Both the position numbers and the translations under genes were made by a program. From assembly GCF_002075085.1 (NCBI RefSeq), contig NZ_LKAS01000001.1:146364-210363 (forward strand): a stretch of 64,000 nt of DNA, in the 5' to 3' direction. Positions 27,362 to 37,153 of this stretch are shown piece by piece. The DNA comes from a bacterium endosymbiont of Pedicinus badii. GTDB lineage: Bacteria; Pseudomonadota; Gammaproteobacteria; Enterobacterales; Enterobacteriaceae. How positions within the stretch are numbered: position 1 is the stretch's first letter; every line of letters begins with the position of its first letter. The notes below the pieces were generated by a model. The model made no database searches. It had not been told where the DNA came from and saw nothing but the letters and a program-made list of their open reading frames with translations.

Positions 27362-27435
27362 CTTAATTATAATAGTATTTTATTTATGATTTATTATAAA
27401 ATAGTCTATTAGAAATATTATAAAATAAATATAGC

Positions 27436-29061
27436 ATGAAAAGAAAAAATAATAAAAAAATATTAGTTACTTGTGCTCTTCCATACATAAATGGACCTAT
27501 ACATTTAGGACACATTTTAGAACATGTACAAGCAGATATTTGGGTGAGATTTCAAAAAATGATTGGAAAAAAGATATATTTTATTTGTGCAGAAGATACT
27601 CATGGAACTGCTACTTTAATAAATTCAAAAAAACTGAATATTTCTCCTGAAAATTTAATAAAAAAAGTACATATAGAACATAAAAAGGACCTTTTGAATT
27701 TCGATATTAAATACGATCATTTTTGTTCTTCAAATAGTTTAGAAAATAAAAAATTTGTAGTATCTGTATATAAAAAATTACTAAAAAGTGATCTTATTTA
27801 TTCAAAAATGGTACTTCAACTTTATGATAAAAAAGAAAAAATTTTTTTATCTGATAGATTTATAACTGGAACTTGTCCAAAATGCTTTACAAATAATCAA
27901 AATGGAGATAATTGTGAATTTTGTGGAGAACATTACGAAGCTGTTGACTTAATTAACCCTATTTCAAAAATTTCTAATACTGTTCCAATAAAAAAAAAGT
28001 CTAAGCACTATTTTTTAGACCTTTCAAAAATTAAAAAAAATCTTATAAATTCTATAAAATCAATAGAATTAGAAGAAAGTATTTTTTTAAAATTAATTGA
28101 ATGGTTCCCAAAAAAACTGAAATCTTGGAATATTTCTAGAAATAGCCCATATTTTGGTTTTAGAATTCCAAACTCTAAAAAGTACTTTTATGTTTGGTTT
28201 GATGCTTTAATCACTTATATAAGCGCTTTTAAAATTTTTTGTAAGTCTAAAAAAAATTTAAAATTTGAAAAATTTTGGAAAAGAAAATACAAATACGATA
28301 CCATGTTATTTCATTTTATAGGAAAGGATATCATATATTTTCACGGAATATTTTGGATAGCTATTTTAAATAGCATAAATTTTAGGATTCCAAATGCTAT
28401 TTTTGTTCATGGACATCTAAAAATTAATGGAAAAAAAATGTCAAAATCTAAGAATAACTTTATTACTGTTAAAAAATATCTGCAATTTTTAGATTCTGAT
28501 TATATCAGATACTATTTTGCTTCAAAATTATCGAATAAATTTGATGACATTAATTTAGAAATTTTAGATTTTAGAAACAAAGTAAATTCTGATTTAGTTA
28601 ATAAAATAGCAAATTTAGCTTCTAGATGTGAAAAAATTATACAGAAAGAATTTTCTGGATTTTTATCTAAAAAAATAGATAGCAAACAATTAGGAGAATT
28701 TTTATATCAGAAAAATATGATAGAAAATTTTTTTATTAGCAGAAGAAATGATCTAGCCGTAAGAGCAATTATTAAGTTGGCAAGAAAAGCTAATCATTAT
28801 ATAGATAAAATGACACCTTGGAAAATAAAAAATAAGGAAAAAATGCACAATGTTTGTTCTACTGGAATAAATATGTATAAAATAATTGTAACTTATTTAT
28901 CTCCTATAGTTCCAAAATTAGCAAAAAAATCTTCTGAATTTCTAAATTTTTCAATAAATTGGAATAATATAGACTTTATTCTTATTTCACATAAAATTAA
29001 AAAATTCAAAAAAATTTTAAAAAGAATTTCTTTAGAAGAAATAAAAAACATAATCATATAA
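27436..29061 (+). CDS. metG: Methionyl-tRNA synthetase, core form without C-terminal domain
   Basis: Class I synthetase charging tRNA-Met. HIGH-type motif HLGH is at 23-26, a zinc knuckle (CPKC and CEFC) near 150, and KMSKS near 335. It has 541 residues against 677 in E. coli, so the C-terminal tRNA-binding dimerisation domain is absent. The catalytic and anticodon domains are complete, so the enzyme should work as a monomer. Convergent with folE with 12 bases between stops. Confidence 0.94.
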   Translation: MKRKNNKKILVTCALPYINGPIHLGHILEHVQADIWVRFQKMIGKKIYFICAEDTHGTATLINSKKLNISPENLIKKVHIEHKKDLLNFDIKYDHFCSSNSLENKKFVVSVYKKLLKSDLIYSKMVLQLYDKKEKIFLSDRFITGTCPKCFTNNQNGDNCEFCGEHYEAVDLINPISKISNTVPIKKKSKHYFLDLSKIKKNLINSIKSIELEESIFLKLIEWFPKKLKSWNISRNSPYFGFRIPNSKKYFYVWFDALITYISAFKIFCKSKKNLKFEKFWKRKYKYDTMLFHFIGKDIIYFHGIFWIAILNSINFRIPNAIFVHGHLKINGKKMSKSKNNFITVKKYLQFLDSDYIRYYFASKLSNKFDDINLEILDFRNKVNSDLVNKIANLASRCEKIIQKEFSGFLSKKIDSKQLGEFLYQKNMIENFFISRRNDLAVRAIIKLARKANHYIDKMTPWKIKNKEKMHNVCSTGINMYKIIVTYLSPIVPKLAKKSSEFLNFSINWNNIDFILISHKIKKFKKILKRISLEEIKNIII

Positions 29062-29073
29062 AAATATAAGAAA

Positions 29074-29730
29074 TTAATAAAATTTTACATTTATAAATTT
29101 ATAAAATTCTTTTTTTATAGAATAGCTTTTCTCAAATTTTCCACAAAAATTTGAAGTAATTACATAATTTTTTTGATTTTCCATTTTTCTTATTTGTGCG
29201 CAAAAATGTTTAGCCTGAATTAATACTGCTACATCCTCTATTTGTAATAGAGTCTGTAAGCAAATAGCAATTTGTTTAGTCATTCTTTCTTGAATTTGAG
29301 GTCTTTTTGCAAAAAAATTGACAATTTTATTTACTGTAGAAATACCTAAAATTTTTCTATTTGGAAAATATGCAATGAATGCTTTTCCTTCTGTTATTAA
29401 AAAATGATGTTCACAAAAGCTAGTAAAAGAAATATTAAAGATTTTTATCATCTCTTCAACTTGAATAGTATTTTTTATAAAACTAATTTTTGGAAAATTT
29501 TCATAATATAATCCAGAAAATATTTCTTTAATCAACATACTAGAAATTCTTTTAGGAGTATCAATAATATTTGAATTTTTGCTATCTAAATTAAGATAAA
29601 TGAGAATTTTTTCTATACAATTTTGTATTTTTTTTTGTGACTTTAAAAAGTTAGTCTTTTTTTTTAAGATTGGATTTTCTAATTTTTTTTTTACAAGTAT
29701 ATTTTTTATTTTTTTTATTATGCTATTCAT
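29074..29730 (-). CDS. folE: GTP cyclohydrolase I
   Basis: Converts GTP to dihydroneopterin triphosphate, the first step of folate synthesis. It has 218 residues (E. coli 222). The zinc ligands C106 and H109 (SFCEHHF) and C177 (KHFC) are present, and RPQIQERMTKQIA is conserved. The N-terminal 50 residues are Lys-rich and diverged. Works with pabB and folC in this window. Confidence 0.94.
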   Translation of the reverse strand: MNSIIKKIKNILVKKKLENPILKKKTNFLKSQKKIQNCIEKILIYLNLDSKNSNIIDTPKRISSMLIKEIFSGLYYENFPKISFIKNTIQVEEMIKIFNISFTSFCEHHFLITEGKAFIAYFPNRKILGISTVNKIVNFFAKRPQIQERMTKQIAICLQTLLQIEDVAVLIQAKHFCAQIRKMENQKNYVITSNFCGKFEKSYSIKKEFYKFINVKFY

Positions 29731-29764
29731 AGTTTTCTCATTTGTATAAATAAATTTTTTGAAT

Positions 29765-29792
29765 TTGATTTTCTTAAAAAAGATTTTATAAT
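29765..29792 (+). promoter_or_regulatory. rplY promoter
   Basis: The -35 TTGATT (29765-29770) and a perfect -10 TATAAT (29787-29792) have a 16-base spacer. This places the transcript start near 29799, about 38 bases before the rplY start codon. Confidence 0.58.
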
Positions 29793-29836
29793 GAACATTT
29801 TAAAAGAAATGAAAATTGTAAATATTGGTAAATATT

Positions 29837-30124
29837 ATGTTAACTATACAGGCAAAAATTAGAAAATTGTTAGGAAAATTGAATAGTAAGAAAATAAGAA
29901 AAGACAATTTAATTCCAGCTGTTTTGTACGAAAAAAATAAAAAATCCATTTCTGTATTTCTAAAAAATAAAGATATTATAAATGCCAAAAAAAAAGAAAA
30001 TTTCTATAAAAACACTATAAATTTGTATATTGAAAATACTGTAAGAAAAGTAAAAATTCAGTATATACAATGGCATCCTTTTAAAGAAAAAATCATGCAT
30101 ATAGAATTCAAAATTATAAAATAA
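29837..30124 (+). CDS. rplY: 50S ribosomal protein L25
   Basis: Binds 5S rRNA in the large subunit. It has 95 residues (E. coli 94). The start MLTIQAKIRK aligns with MFTINAEVRK of E. coli, so I use the ATG at 29837 and not the TTG at 29825. HPFKEKIMHIEF near the end is the conserved C-terminal motif. The ribosome site is weak. Single-gene unit with its own promoter and terminator. Confidence 0.94.
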   Translation: MLTIQAKIRKLLGKLNSKKIRKDNLIPAVLYEKNKKSISVFLKNKDIINAKKKENFYKNTINLYIENTVRKVKIQYIQWHPFKEKIMHIEFKIIK

Positions 30125-30156
30125 AAGTTATCACAAATAATATGTGATAACTTTTT
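30124..30156. terminator. Two-way intrinsic terminator between rplY and the porin gene
   Basis: A perfect 12-base inverted repeat (30124-30135 with 30143-30154) around a 7-base AT loop, with a T-run after it and an A-run before it. The rplY stop codon runs into its first base and the porin stop lies 12 bases beyond. It can serve both converging genes. Confidence 0.92.
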
Positions 30157-30167
30157 AAAATTAAAAA

Positions 30168-31301
30168 TTAAAAGCTGTACTTGATACCGATTGAAAATTT
30201 ATTATCTTTATTAATATCTAATAAATTAGATTTAATTTTTTCTTCAGCATCTTTTTTATTTTTTTTCAAAAGATTTATTTTACAGTCGAAAAATGTAGAA
30301 ACATTCTTATTAAAATTGTATTTAGCACATAGTTCTAAATATTTTTCTATAAAATGGTTATGAATTTTAGCTTTTTTATCATACAAGCTAGATTGCGAAT
30401 ATCCTATAGAAGGACAAAATCCAAAACCAAAATTATACTGTGCAACTAATTCAATATTTTTAATTTTTTCTGGAAATCCAAATAAATTTTCTTTTTTTTC
30501 ATCTTCATCAAAGTCACCAAATGTAGACATATTTCTAGTTTCTTTGTATAAAGCAGATAAGTATAGAGAATTTATATCGTACTTAATTCCTAAAGCATAG
30601 GATTGCGCATTTTTTTTAGAATCTCCTAAATACTTTTCATATTCTGATAAACTTTTTTGAAGTTTTGTTTTTTTATGATTTGTATAAGAAGCACCTGTAG
30701 AAATTCCATTATCAAAATCGTAGTATACTAAAGTTCCAAATCCTTGACCATTCTCTACTTTAGGATCTTTTATATCTGATTTAGTAACATTTTTTCCTTG
30801 GTATTGTAAAACAAAATTTAATCCATTAACATTACCAAAAAAATTTTTATTTCTGTATGTTAGTACGCTATTTGCTTTATGTGATAAAAAATTATCTGGA
30901 AAAACAGTATTATTTTCTAATATAGAACTTGTCCAACTATTAATTTCGTATAAAACACCATAATTTCTACCATAATCTATAGAACCCATTTCACCAAAAT
31001 CTACTCCGATAAATCCTAAGCCAAGATTATTAGTGGTTTTTTGATCTTGTCTAATTTTTATTTTGCTTTCTATCTTAAAAAATCCGTAAATTTGATCTGA
31101 TATCTGAGTTTCACCTTTTACTCCGTATTCTATAAAAGATTTATCTCCTTTATTTAAAAAACTATCTGATACAACATTTTTTACTTCCATTTTTCCATAA
31201 ACATCTATTTTATTACCTTCTTTATTATATATTCTCATTGCTTGCAATTGACTAGAAAATATAATTAAGAAAGTTGCAAAAAAATAATAACTCCATTTCA
31301 T
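30168..31301 (-). CDS. ompC: Outer-membrane general porin, OmpC type
   Basis: Trimeric beta-barrel pore for small solutes such as sugars. It has 377 residues (E. coli OmpC 367). The signal peptide is about 1-21 (cut after LQA). Conserved are YNKEGNKIDVYGK, GSIDYGRNYGVLYEINSWT, GLNFVLQYQGKN and the final Phe used by the Bam machinery. The constriction loop after SWT lacks the usual PEFGG. Three cysteines (C296, C325, C340) in barrel strands are unusual for a porin. Position between rplY and gyrA fits ompC. Confidence 0.92.
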   Translation of the reverse strand: MKWSYYFFATFLIIFSSQLQAMRIYNKEGNKIDVYGKMEVKNVVSDSFLNKGDKSFIEYGVKGETQISDQIYGFFKIESKIKIRQDQKTTNNLGLGFIGVDFGEMGSIDYGRNYGVLYEINSWTSSILENNTVFPDNFLSHKANSVLTYRNKNFFGNVNGLNFVLQYQGKNVTKSDIKDPKVENGQGFGTLVYYDFDNGISTGASYTNHKKTKLQKSLSEYEKYLGDSKKNAQSYALGIKYDINSLYLSALYKETRNMSTFGDFDEDEKKENLFGFPEKIKNIELVAQYNFGFGFCPSIGYSQSSLYDKKAKIHNHFIEKYLELCAKYNFNKNVSTFFDCKINLLKKNKKDAEEKIKSNLLDINKDNKFSIGIKYSF

Positions 31302-31377
31302 TTTGAGCCTCTAATAGTATTTAATTACTAGAATTTAGAAAACTGTTTTAAATTTTTTTAAGAAAAGACGATTTTAT

Positions 31378-31416
31378 TTGAAATAAAATAATACTAAATG
31401 AATAAAATTATTTCAA
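31378..31416. repeat. Short inverted repeat upstream of the porin gene
   Basis: A perfect 9-base inverted repeat (ttgaaataa at 31378-31386, complement at 31408-31416) with a 21-base AT loop, in the 142-base gap between the end of gyrA and the porin start. No T-run follows on the minus strand, so it is a poor terminator. It could be an operator or chance in AT-rich DNA. Confidence 0.3.
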
Positions 31417-31443
31417 GTAAACTAAAAAAAATCTAAATAATAT

Positions 31444-33933
31444 TTAATCAATTGTTCTTTGCAAATCTACAACTTTTTCTTTTTTATTTTTTCTTATTAA
31501 AAGAACACCTTTTGTATTTCTTTTTATCAAACTTACTTCAGATACTCGAATTCTAACTATCTTCCCAGAATTTGTAATTATCATTACTTGATCATTAGAA
31601 TCAACTTGTACTGCTTTAACTACTTTTCCGTTTCTTAAATCTGTTTTAATAGAAACAACTCCTTGTGTAGCTCTAGATTTTACAGGATATTCTTCTGTTT
31701 TTGTACGTTTTCCATATCCATTTTGTGTGACAGTTAAAATATCTCCTTTCTGTTTAGGAATAATTAAAGAAACTACTTTATCTTCTTTAGATAGATTTAT
31801 CCCTATTACACCTCTAGCATTTCTTCCTGTGCTTCTAACTTGTTTTTCCTGAAATCTTACTACTTTACCTTTAGAAGAAAATAACATAATTTCTTTATTA
31901 CCATCTGTTATGTCTACTCCTATTAATTGATCATTCTTATCTAGATTAATTGCAATAATTCCTTTTTCTCTTGGTCTACTAAATGAATTTAAAGAAGTTT
32001 TTTTTATAATTCCTTTAGATGTTGCCATAACAACATAATTAGAAAAATTATACTTTTTAATTGATAATATTGCAGTTATTCTTTCTTTTTCTTGTAATGG
32101 TAGTATATTTACAATAGGTTTTCCTTTTGATCCCCTCTTTGCCTCAGGAAGTTGATAAACATGCATCCAATATATTTTTCCTTGACTAGAAAAAAGTAAA
32201 ATTTTATCGTGAGTATTTGCAATTAGTAAGCAATCTATAAAATCTTTTTCTTTAATTTTTGTAGCAAATTTTCCTTTTCCTCCTCTATGTTGTGCTTGAT
32301 AGTCTTTAAGAGGTTGATACTTTACGTATCCATGATAAGACAAAGTAATTACTACATTTTTTTTATTAATTAAGTCTTCTATACAAATAGAAGAAGAATT
32401 TTCTATAATTTTTGTTTTTCTAAAATCTTTGTATTCATTTCTTATTTTTACTAGTTCTTTTTTAATAACTTTTACTAAAGTATTAGAGTTTTCTTTTATT
32501 TTTGTAAGATTTTTTATGTATTTTTCAGTTTTTTCGTACTCTTGAAATACTTTATTAATTTCCAAATTTGTCAATTTTTGCAATTTTAAATTTAGTATTT
32601 CTTCAATTTGCTTTTTACTAAAATAATATTTTTCCTTATTTTTAAACTCTCTTATATTTTTATACTTTTTATTTTTTAATGATTGATGAAGAATAAAAAT
32701 TTCTTTTAAATTTTTTTTTGCTTCTTGAACATTAGAAGAATTTTTAATTATACTAATAATTTTTTCTAAATTTAGAACAGCTATAATAATACCTTGTAGA
32801 GTATGGAGTTTTTTTTTCTCTTTTTTTAGTTCAAAAATTGTTTTTCTATAAACTACTTCTTTTCTGTGTTCTAAAAAAATAGAAAGAATTTTTTTTAGAG
32901 AAAGTAATTTTGGTTTTCCTTTATGTAAGGCAACCATATTAATACCAAAAGAAGTTTGCAATTGTGTCATAGAGTACAAATTATTTAGCACAATTTTTCC
33001 TATAAACCCTTTTTTAGTTTCTATCACAATTCGCATTCCTTCTCTATCAGATTCATCCCTAAAATTACTAATTCCTTCAATTTTTTTTTCTTTTACTAGA
33101 AAAGAGATTTTTTCTAATAGATTTGATTTATTTACTTGGTAAGGAATTTGAGAAATTATTATTTTCTCTCTTCCATTTTTTTTCTTTTCAATTTTTGCTT
33201 TTGCTCTTATTATAATTTTTCCTTTTCCAGTCTTGTATGCTGTTTTTATACCAATTTTTCCATTTATTATAGCAGCTGTAGGAAAATCTGGTCCTTTAAT
33301 ATACTTCATAATTTTTTTTGTACTAATATTTTCATCTTCTATATATGCTAAACAAGCGTCGATAACTTCCGTAATATTGTGAGGAGGAATATTAGTAGCC
33401 ATTCCCACAGCAATTCCAGAAGATCCGTTTATTAAAAGGTTAGGAATTTTATTAGGAAAAATTTCTGGAATTTTTTCTGATTCGTCATAATTCAAAGAAA
33501 AATTCACTGTATTTTTTTCTATATCTGATAGCATTTCTTGCGCAATTTTTGTCATACGAACTTCTGTATAACGCATAGCAGCAGCAGAATCTCCATCTAT
33601 TGATCCAAAATTTCCTTGACCATCTATTAGAGTATATCTTAAAGAAAAATTTTGAGCCATTCTTACTATTGTTTCGTAAACAGCAGAATCTCCATGAGGA
33701 TGATACTTTCCTATTACGTCTCCTACTATTCTTGCAGATTTTTTATAAGGTCTATTCCAAAAATTTTTTATTGTGTACATTGCATACAGTATTCTTCTAT
33801 GTACTGGTTTTAATCCATCTCTGGCATCCGGAAGAGCTCTTCCTATAATTACAGACATTGCATAATTTAGGTAAGATTTTTTGAGTTCCTTTTCTATATT
33901 TACTAAAGTAATTTCCTTTGCAAAATCACTCAT
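31444..33933 (-). CDS. gyrA: DNA gyrase subunit A
   Basis: Breakage-reunion subunit that introduces negative supercoils together with GyrB. It has 829 residues (E. coli 875). Catalytic tyrosine Y122 is in AAAMRYTEV, and [11 protein letters not shown] is at 78-88 with S83 and Glu at 87, where E. coli has Asp. The GyrA box is seen as QHRGGKG. The acidic C-terminal tail is missing, which accounts for most of the shorter length. A ribosome site lies upstream. Confidence 0.96.
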   Translation of the reverse strand: MSDFAKEITLVNIEKELKKSYLNYAMSVIIGRALPDARDGLKPVHRRILYAMYTIKNFWNRPYKKSARIVGDVIGKYHPHGDSAVYETIVRMAQNFSLRYTLIDGQGNFGSIDGDSAAAMRYTEVRMTKIAQEMLSDIEKNTVNFSLNYDESEKIPEIFPNKIPNLLINGSSGIAVGMATNIPPHNITEVIDACLAYIEDENISTKKIMKYIKGPDFPTAAIINGKIGIKTAYKTGKGKIIIRAKAKIEKKKNGREKIIISQIPYQVNKSNLLEKISFLVKEKKIEGISNFRDESDREGMRIVIETKKGFIGKIVLNNLYSMTQLQTSFGINMVALHKGKPKLLSLKKILSIFLEHRKEVVYRKTIFELKKEKKKLHTLQGIIIAVLNLEKIISIIKNSSNVQEAKKNLKEIFILHQSLKNKKYKNIREFKNKEKYYFSKKQIEEILNLKLQKLTNLEINKVFQEYEKTEKYIKNLTKIKENSNTLVKVIKKELVKIRNEYKDFRKTKIIENSSSICIEDLINKKNVVITLSYHGYVKYQPLKDYQAQHRGGKGKFATKIKEKDFIDCLLIANTHDKILLFSSQGKIYWMHVYQLPEAKRGSKGKPIVNILPLQEKERITAILSIKKYNFSNYVVMATSKGIIKKTSLNSFSRPREKGIIAINLDKNDQLIGVDITDGNKEIMLFSSKGKVVRFQEKQVRSTGRNARGVIGINLSKEDKVVSLIIPKQKGDILTVTQNGYGKRTKTEEYPVKSRATQGVVSIKTDLRNGKVVKAVQVDSNDQVMIITNSGKIVRIRVSEVSLIKRNTKGVLLIRKNKKEKVVDLQRTID

Positions 33934-33979
33934 ACATTTTCCTTTTTAAAAAACAAAATCTTTTATTAGATTTTAAAAA

Positions 33980-33988
33980 AGTATACCA
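33980..33988 (-). promoter_or_regulatory. gyrA extended -10 promoter
   Basis: Minus-strand TGGTATACT, a TGn extension joined to TATACT (five of six matches), about 47 bases before the gyrA start. The 108-base gap also holds a plus-strand TATAAT at 34006-34011 that could serve ubiG. Confidence 0.4.
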
Positions 33989-34041
33989 TTTTTTATATAA
34001 AAAAATATAATAAAAGTATTTAATAAAAATTTATAGATAAA

Positions 34042-34737
34042 ATGCAAAAAAAAAATTACAAAAATGAATTTGATCTATTTCATAAAGATTGGTGGGAAAA
34101 AAACGGAATTTTTTCTTTTTTGCATAAAATGAACAAAATTAGACTGAAATATATTTTACTAAAATCCAATGGAATATTTGCAAAAAAGATACTAGATATT
34201 GGATGCGGAGGGGGTATACTATCGGAGAGTATGGCAAAAATGGGGGCGATAGTAACAGGTGTAGATATTTCTAAAAAATCTATTTTGGAAGCTCAAAAAC
34301 ATGCAATGGAATATGGACTAGATATCAAGTATATTAATTCCGATATATACAAATACAAAAATTTTTGTAAAAAAAAATACGATATCGTTACTTGTATGGA
34401 AATGTTAGAGCATGTAAAAAATCCTAAAAGTATTGTACGTATTTGCTCTAAATTAGTTAAAAAAAATGGATCTGTATTTTTTTCTACGATTAATAGAAAC
34501 TATAAGTCTCTTTTATATATCATATTTTTTGCAGAATATATTTTACAAATTATTCCAAAAAAAACACATCAATTCAAAAATTTTATACGTCCAAATGAAT
34601 TACTACGATTTATTGATGAGACTAGATTACATGAAATGGAAATATTAGGTATGAAATACAATTTTTTTAAAAAAAAATTCTATTTTTGTAATAGAATAGA
34701 TACTAACTATATTTTACATACTAAAAAATTTAAATAA
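34042..34737 (+). CDS. ubiG: Ubiquinone biosynthesis O-methyltransferase
   Basis: SAM-dependent enzyme that carries out both O-methylations in ubiquinone synthesis. It has 231 residues (E. coli 240). The SAM motif ILDIGCGGG is at 50-58, VTGVDIS follows, and EHVKNP is conserved. With ubiX at 56102 it indicates that ubiquinone, the electron acceptor of complex I, is made in the cell. Confidence 0.94.
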   Translation: MQKKNYKNEFDLFHKDWWEKNGIFSFLHKMNKIRLKYILLKSNGIFAKKILDIGCGGGILSESMAKMGAIVTGVDISKKSILEAQKHAMEYGLDIKYINSDIYKYKNFCKKKYDIVTCMEMLEHVKNPKSIVRICSKLVKKNGSVFFSTINRNYKSLLYIIFFAEYILQIIPKKTHQFKNFIRPNELLRFIDETRLHEMEILGMKYNFFKKKFYFCNRIDTNYILHTKKFK

Positions 34738-34840
34738 AGTATCATCTGTATTTCAAAAACTGTTCCATTTCTTAAAATTTCTGTATCTAAAAAATTAATT
34801 TAATTAAAGATAAAATTGTATTGTAAAGGTAAGAATTTAA

Positions 34841-37126
34841 ATGAAAGAAATTTTGACAGTAATTAAAAAAAACGGAAAAAAAGAAAACATTAGTTTTGAA
34901 AAAATAAGAAAAATAATTAAGATAGCAGCAAAAGGATTAGAAAAAATTTCGATTAAAAAAATAGAAACACAATCTTATACACAATTTTATAATTGTATAA
35001 AAACAAATAAAATTCACAAAATTATAATAAAATCTTCTGCCAATTTGATTTCTTCAGAAAATCCTGATTATCAATATTTAGCTGCAAGACTATTAATTTT
35101 TTATTTAAGAAAAAAAGCTTATGGTACTTTTCATCCTCCAAAATTATACAGACATGTAAAAAATATGGTTAAAAATGGTAAATACGATAAACATCTTTTA
35201 GAAGACTTTACTAAAAAAGAATTTGAAGAAATGGAAAAATTTTTAGATCATACAAGAGATATGCAATTTTCTTATGCAGCCGTAAAACAAATGGAAAAAA
35301 AGTACTTAGTGCAAAATAGAGTTACCGAAGAGTTATACGAAAGTCCACAATTTTTATATATTTTAGTTTCCGCTTGTTTATTTTCTAAGTATGATACAAA
35401 AATTAGATTAGAATATATAAAAAAGTTTTATGATGCAATATCTACTTTTAGAATATCTTTGCCTACTCCAATTATGTCAGGAGTGAGAACACCAACTAGA
35501 CAATTTAGTTCTTGTATATTAATTGAGTGTGGTGATAGTTTAAATTCCATTAGTGCAACTTCTCATGCAATTATTAAATATGTCTCTCAAAGAGCTGGAA
35601 TAGGAATAAATGCAGGAAGAATAAGAGCTATAGGAAGTGAAATAAGAAAAGGAGAAGCATTTCATACAGGTTGTATACCATTTTTTAAATATTTTCAAAG
35701 TTCTGTTAAATCTTGCTCTCAAGGAGGAGTGAGAGGAGGTGCTGCTACTCTATTTTATCCAATTTGGCATTTAGAAGTAGAGAATTTGTTAGTTTTAAAA
35801 AATAATAGGGGAATAGAAGAAAATAGGGTTAGACATATAGATTATGGAGTACAAATCAATAAATTAATGTATAAAAGATTAATAAATGGAAAAAAAATTA
35901 CTTTGTTTAGTCCTTCTGATGTACCAGGATTGTACGAATCTTTTTTTTCAGACCAAAAAAAATTTAATAGATTGTATAAAAAATATGAAAGAAATAAAGA
36001 AATAAGAAAAAAACAAATTAGTGCAATAGATCTATTTTCTTTAATGATGCAAGAAAGAGCATCAACAGGAAGAATTTATATACAAAATGTAGATCATTGC
36101 AACACGCATAGTGCATTTAATCCAAAATTTGCTCCAATAAAACAGTCTAATTTATGTTTAGAAATTACTCTTCCTACTAAACCTTTAGAAGACATATACG
36201 ATGAAAATGGAGAAATAGCATTATGTACTTTGGGAGCATTCAATTTAGGAAAAATAAATAGCTTAGAAGACTTTAAAGAACTTTCAAATTTACTAGTAAG
36301 AGCTTTAGATACTCTATTAGATTACCAAGAATATCCAATTTTGGCTGCCAGAAAAAGTGCTATAAATAGAAGAACGTTAGGAATAGGAGTTACTAATTTT
36401 GCTTACTATTTGGCAAAGAATGGAGTTAAGTATTCAGATGGGAGTGCATATTGTCTTACACATAAAACTTTTGAAGCTATGCAATATTATCTACTTAAAG
36501 CATCCTGTAATTTAGCTAAAGAATACGGAAATTGTAATTTATTTGAAGAAACAACATATGCAAAAGGAATACTTCCTATTGATAGTTATAAAAGAGAAGT
36601 TGATAGTATTATAAATGAACCTCTACAATACAATTGGGAAAAATTAAGAAAAGAAATAAAAAAATATGGATTAAGAAATTCTACTGTTTCTGCTCTTATG
36701 CCTTCTGAAACTTCTTCTCAAATTTCTAATGCGACGAACGGAATTGAACCTCCTAGAGGTTTAGTAAGTATTAAAGCATCTAAAGATGGAATTCTACGAC
36801 AAGTTGTTCCAGAATCTAAAAAATTAAAAGATTCTTATGAATTTTTATGGAATATGCCAAATAATTTAGGATATATATACTTAGTTAGTATTATGCAAAA
36901 ATTTATTGATCAATCAATTTCTGCAAATACGAATTATGATCCTAATAAATATCCAAATAAAAAGGTTCCTATGAAAGAAATGATAAGAGATTTACTAGTC
37001 GCCTATAAGTTTGGAATCAAAACTCTATATTATCATAATACTAGAGATGGAATGAATGATGCGCAAAATGATATAGAAAATATTTTAAAAAAGAGTAACA
37101 ATTGCGATGAAGTTTGCACAATTTAA
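34841..37126 (+). CDS. nrdA: Ribonucleoside-diphosphate reductase 1, alpha subunit
   Basis: Class Ia ribonucleotide reductase large subunit, 761 residues as in E. coli. The active-site residues fall at the same numbers as in E. coli: C225, N437, C439, E441, C462 and the radical-path pair Y730-Y731. The N-terminal ATP-cone is present. The C-terminal redox pair is C755 and C759, one residue closer together than the C754/C759 pair of E. coli. Forms an operon with nrdB 27 bases downstream. Confidence 0.96.
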   Translation: MKEILTVIKKNGKKENISFEKIRKIIKIAAKGLEKISIKKIETQSYTQFYNCIKTNKIHKIIIKSSANLISSENPDYQYLAARLLIFYLRKKAYGTFHPPKLYRHVKNMVKNGKYDKHLLEDFTKKEFEEMEKFLDHTRDMQFSYAAVKQMEKKYLVQNRVTEELYESPQFLYILVSACLFSKYDTKIRLEYIKKFYDAISTFRISLPTPIMSGVRTPTRQFSSCILIECGDSLNSISATSHAIIKYVSQRAGIGINAGRIRAIGSEIRKGEAFHTGCIPFFKYFQSSVKSCSQGGVRGGAATLFYPIWHLEVENLLVLKNNRGIEENRVRHIDYGVQINKLMYKRLINGKKITLFSPSDVPGLYESFFSDQKKFNRLYKKYERNKEIRKKQISAIDLFSLMMQERASTGRIYIQNVDHCNTHSAFNPKFAPIKQSNLCLEITLPTKPLEDIYDENGEIALCTLGAFNLGKINSLEDFKELSNLLVRALDTLLDYQEYPILAARKSAINRRTLGIGVTNFAYYLAKNGVKYSDGSAYCLTHKTFEAMQYYLLKASCNLAKEYGNCNLFEETTYAKGILPIDSYKREVDSIINEPLQYNWEKLRKEIKKYGLRNSTVSALMPSETSSQISNATNGIEPPRGLVSIKASKDGILRQVVPESKKLKDSYEFLWNMPNNLGYIYLVSIMQKFIDQSISANTNYDPNKYPNKKVPMKEMIRDLLVAYKFGIKTLYYHNTRDGMNDAQNDIENILKKSNNCDEVCTI

Positions 37127-37153
37127 AAATACTTTTTGATATAGAGGATCAAT

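Noticed and set aside
34738..34840. Possible RNA gene between ubiG and nrdA
   Set aside because: No stable stem or tRNA features; it looks like an ordinary promoter and leader gap.
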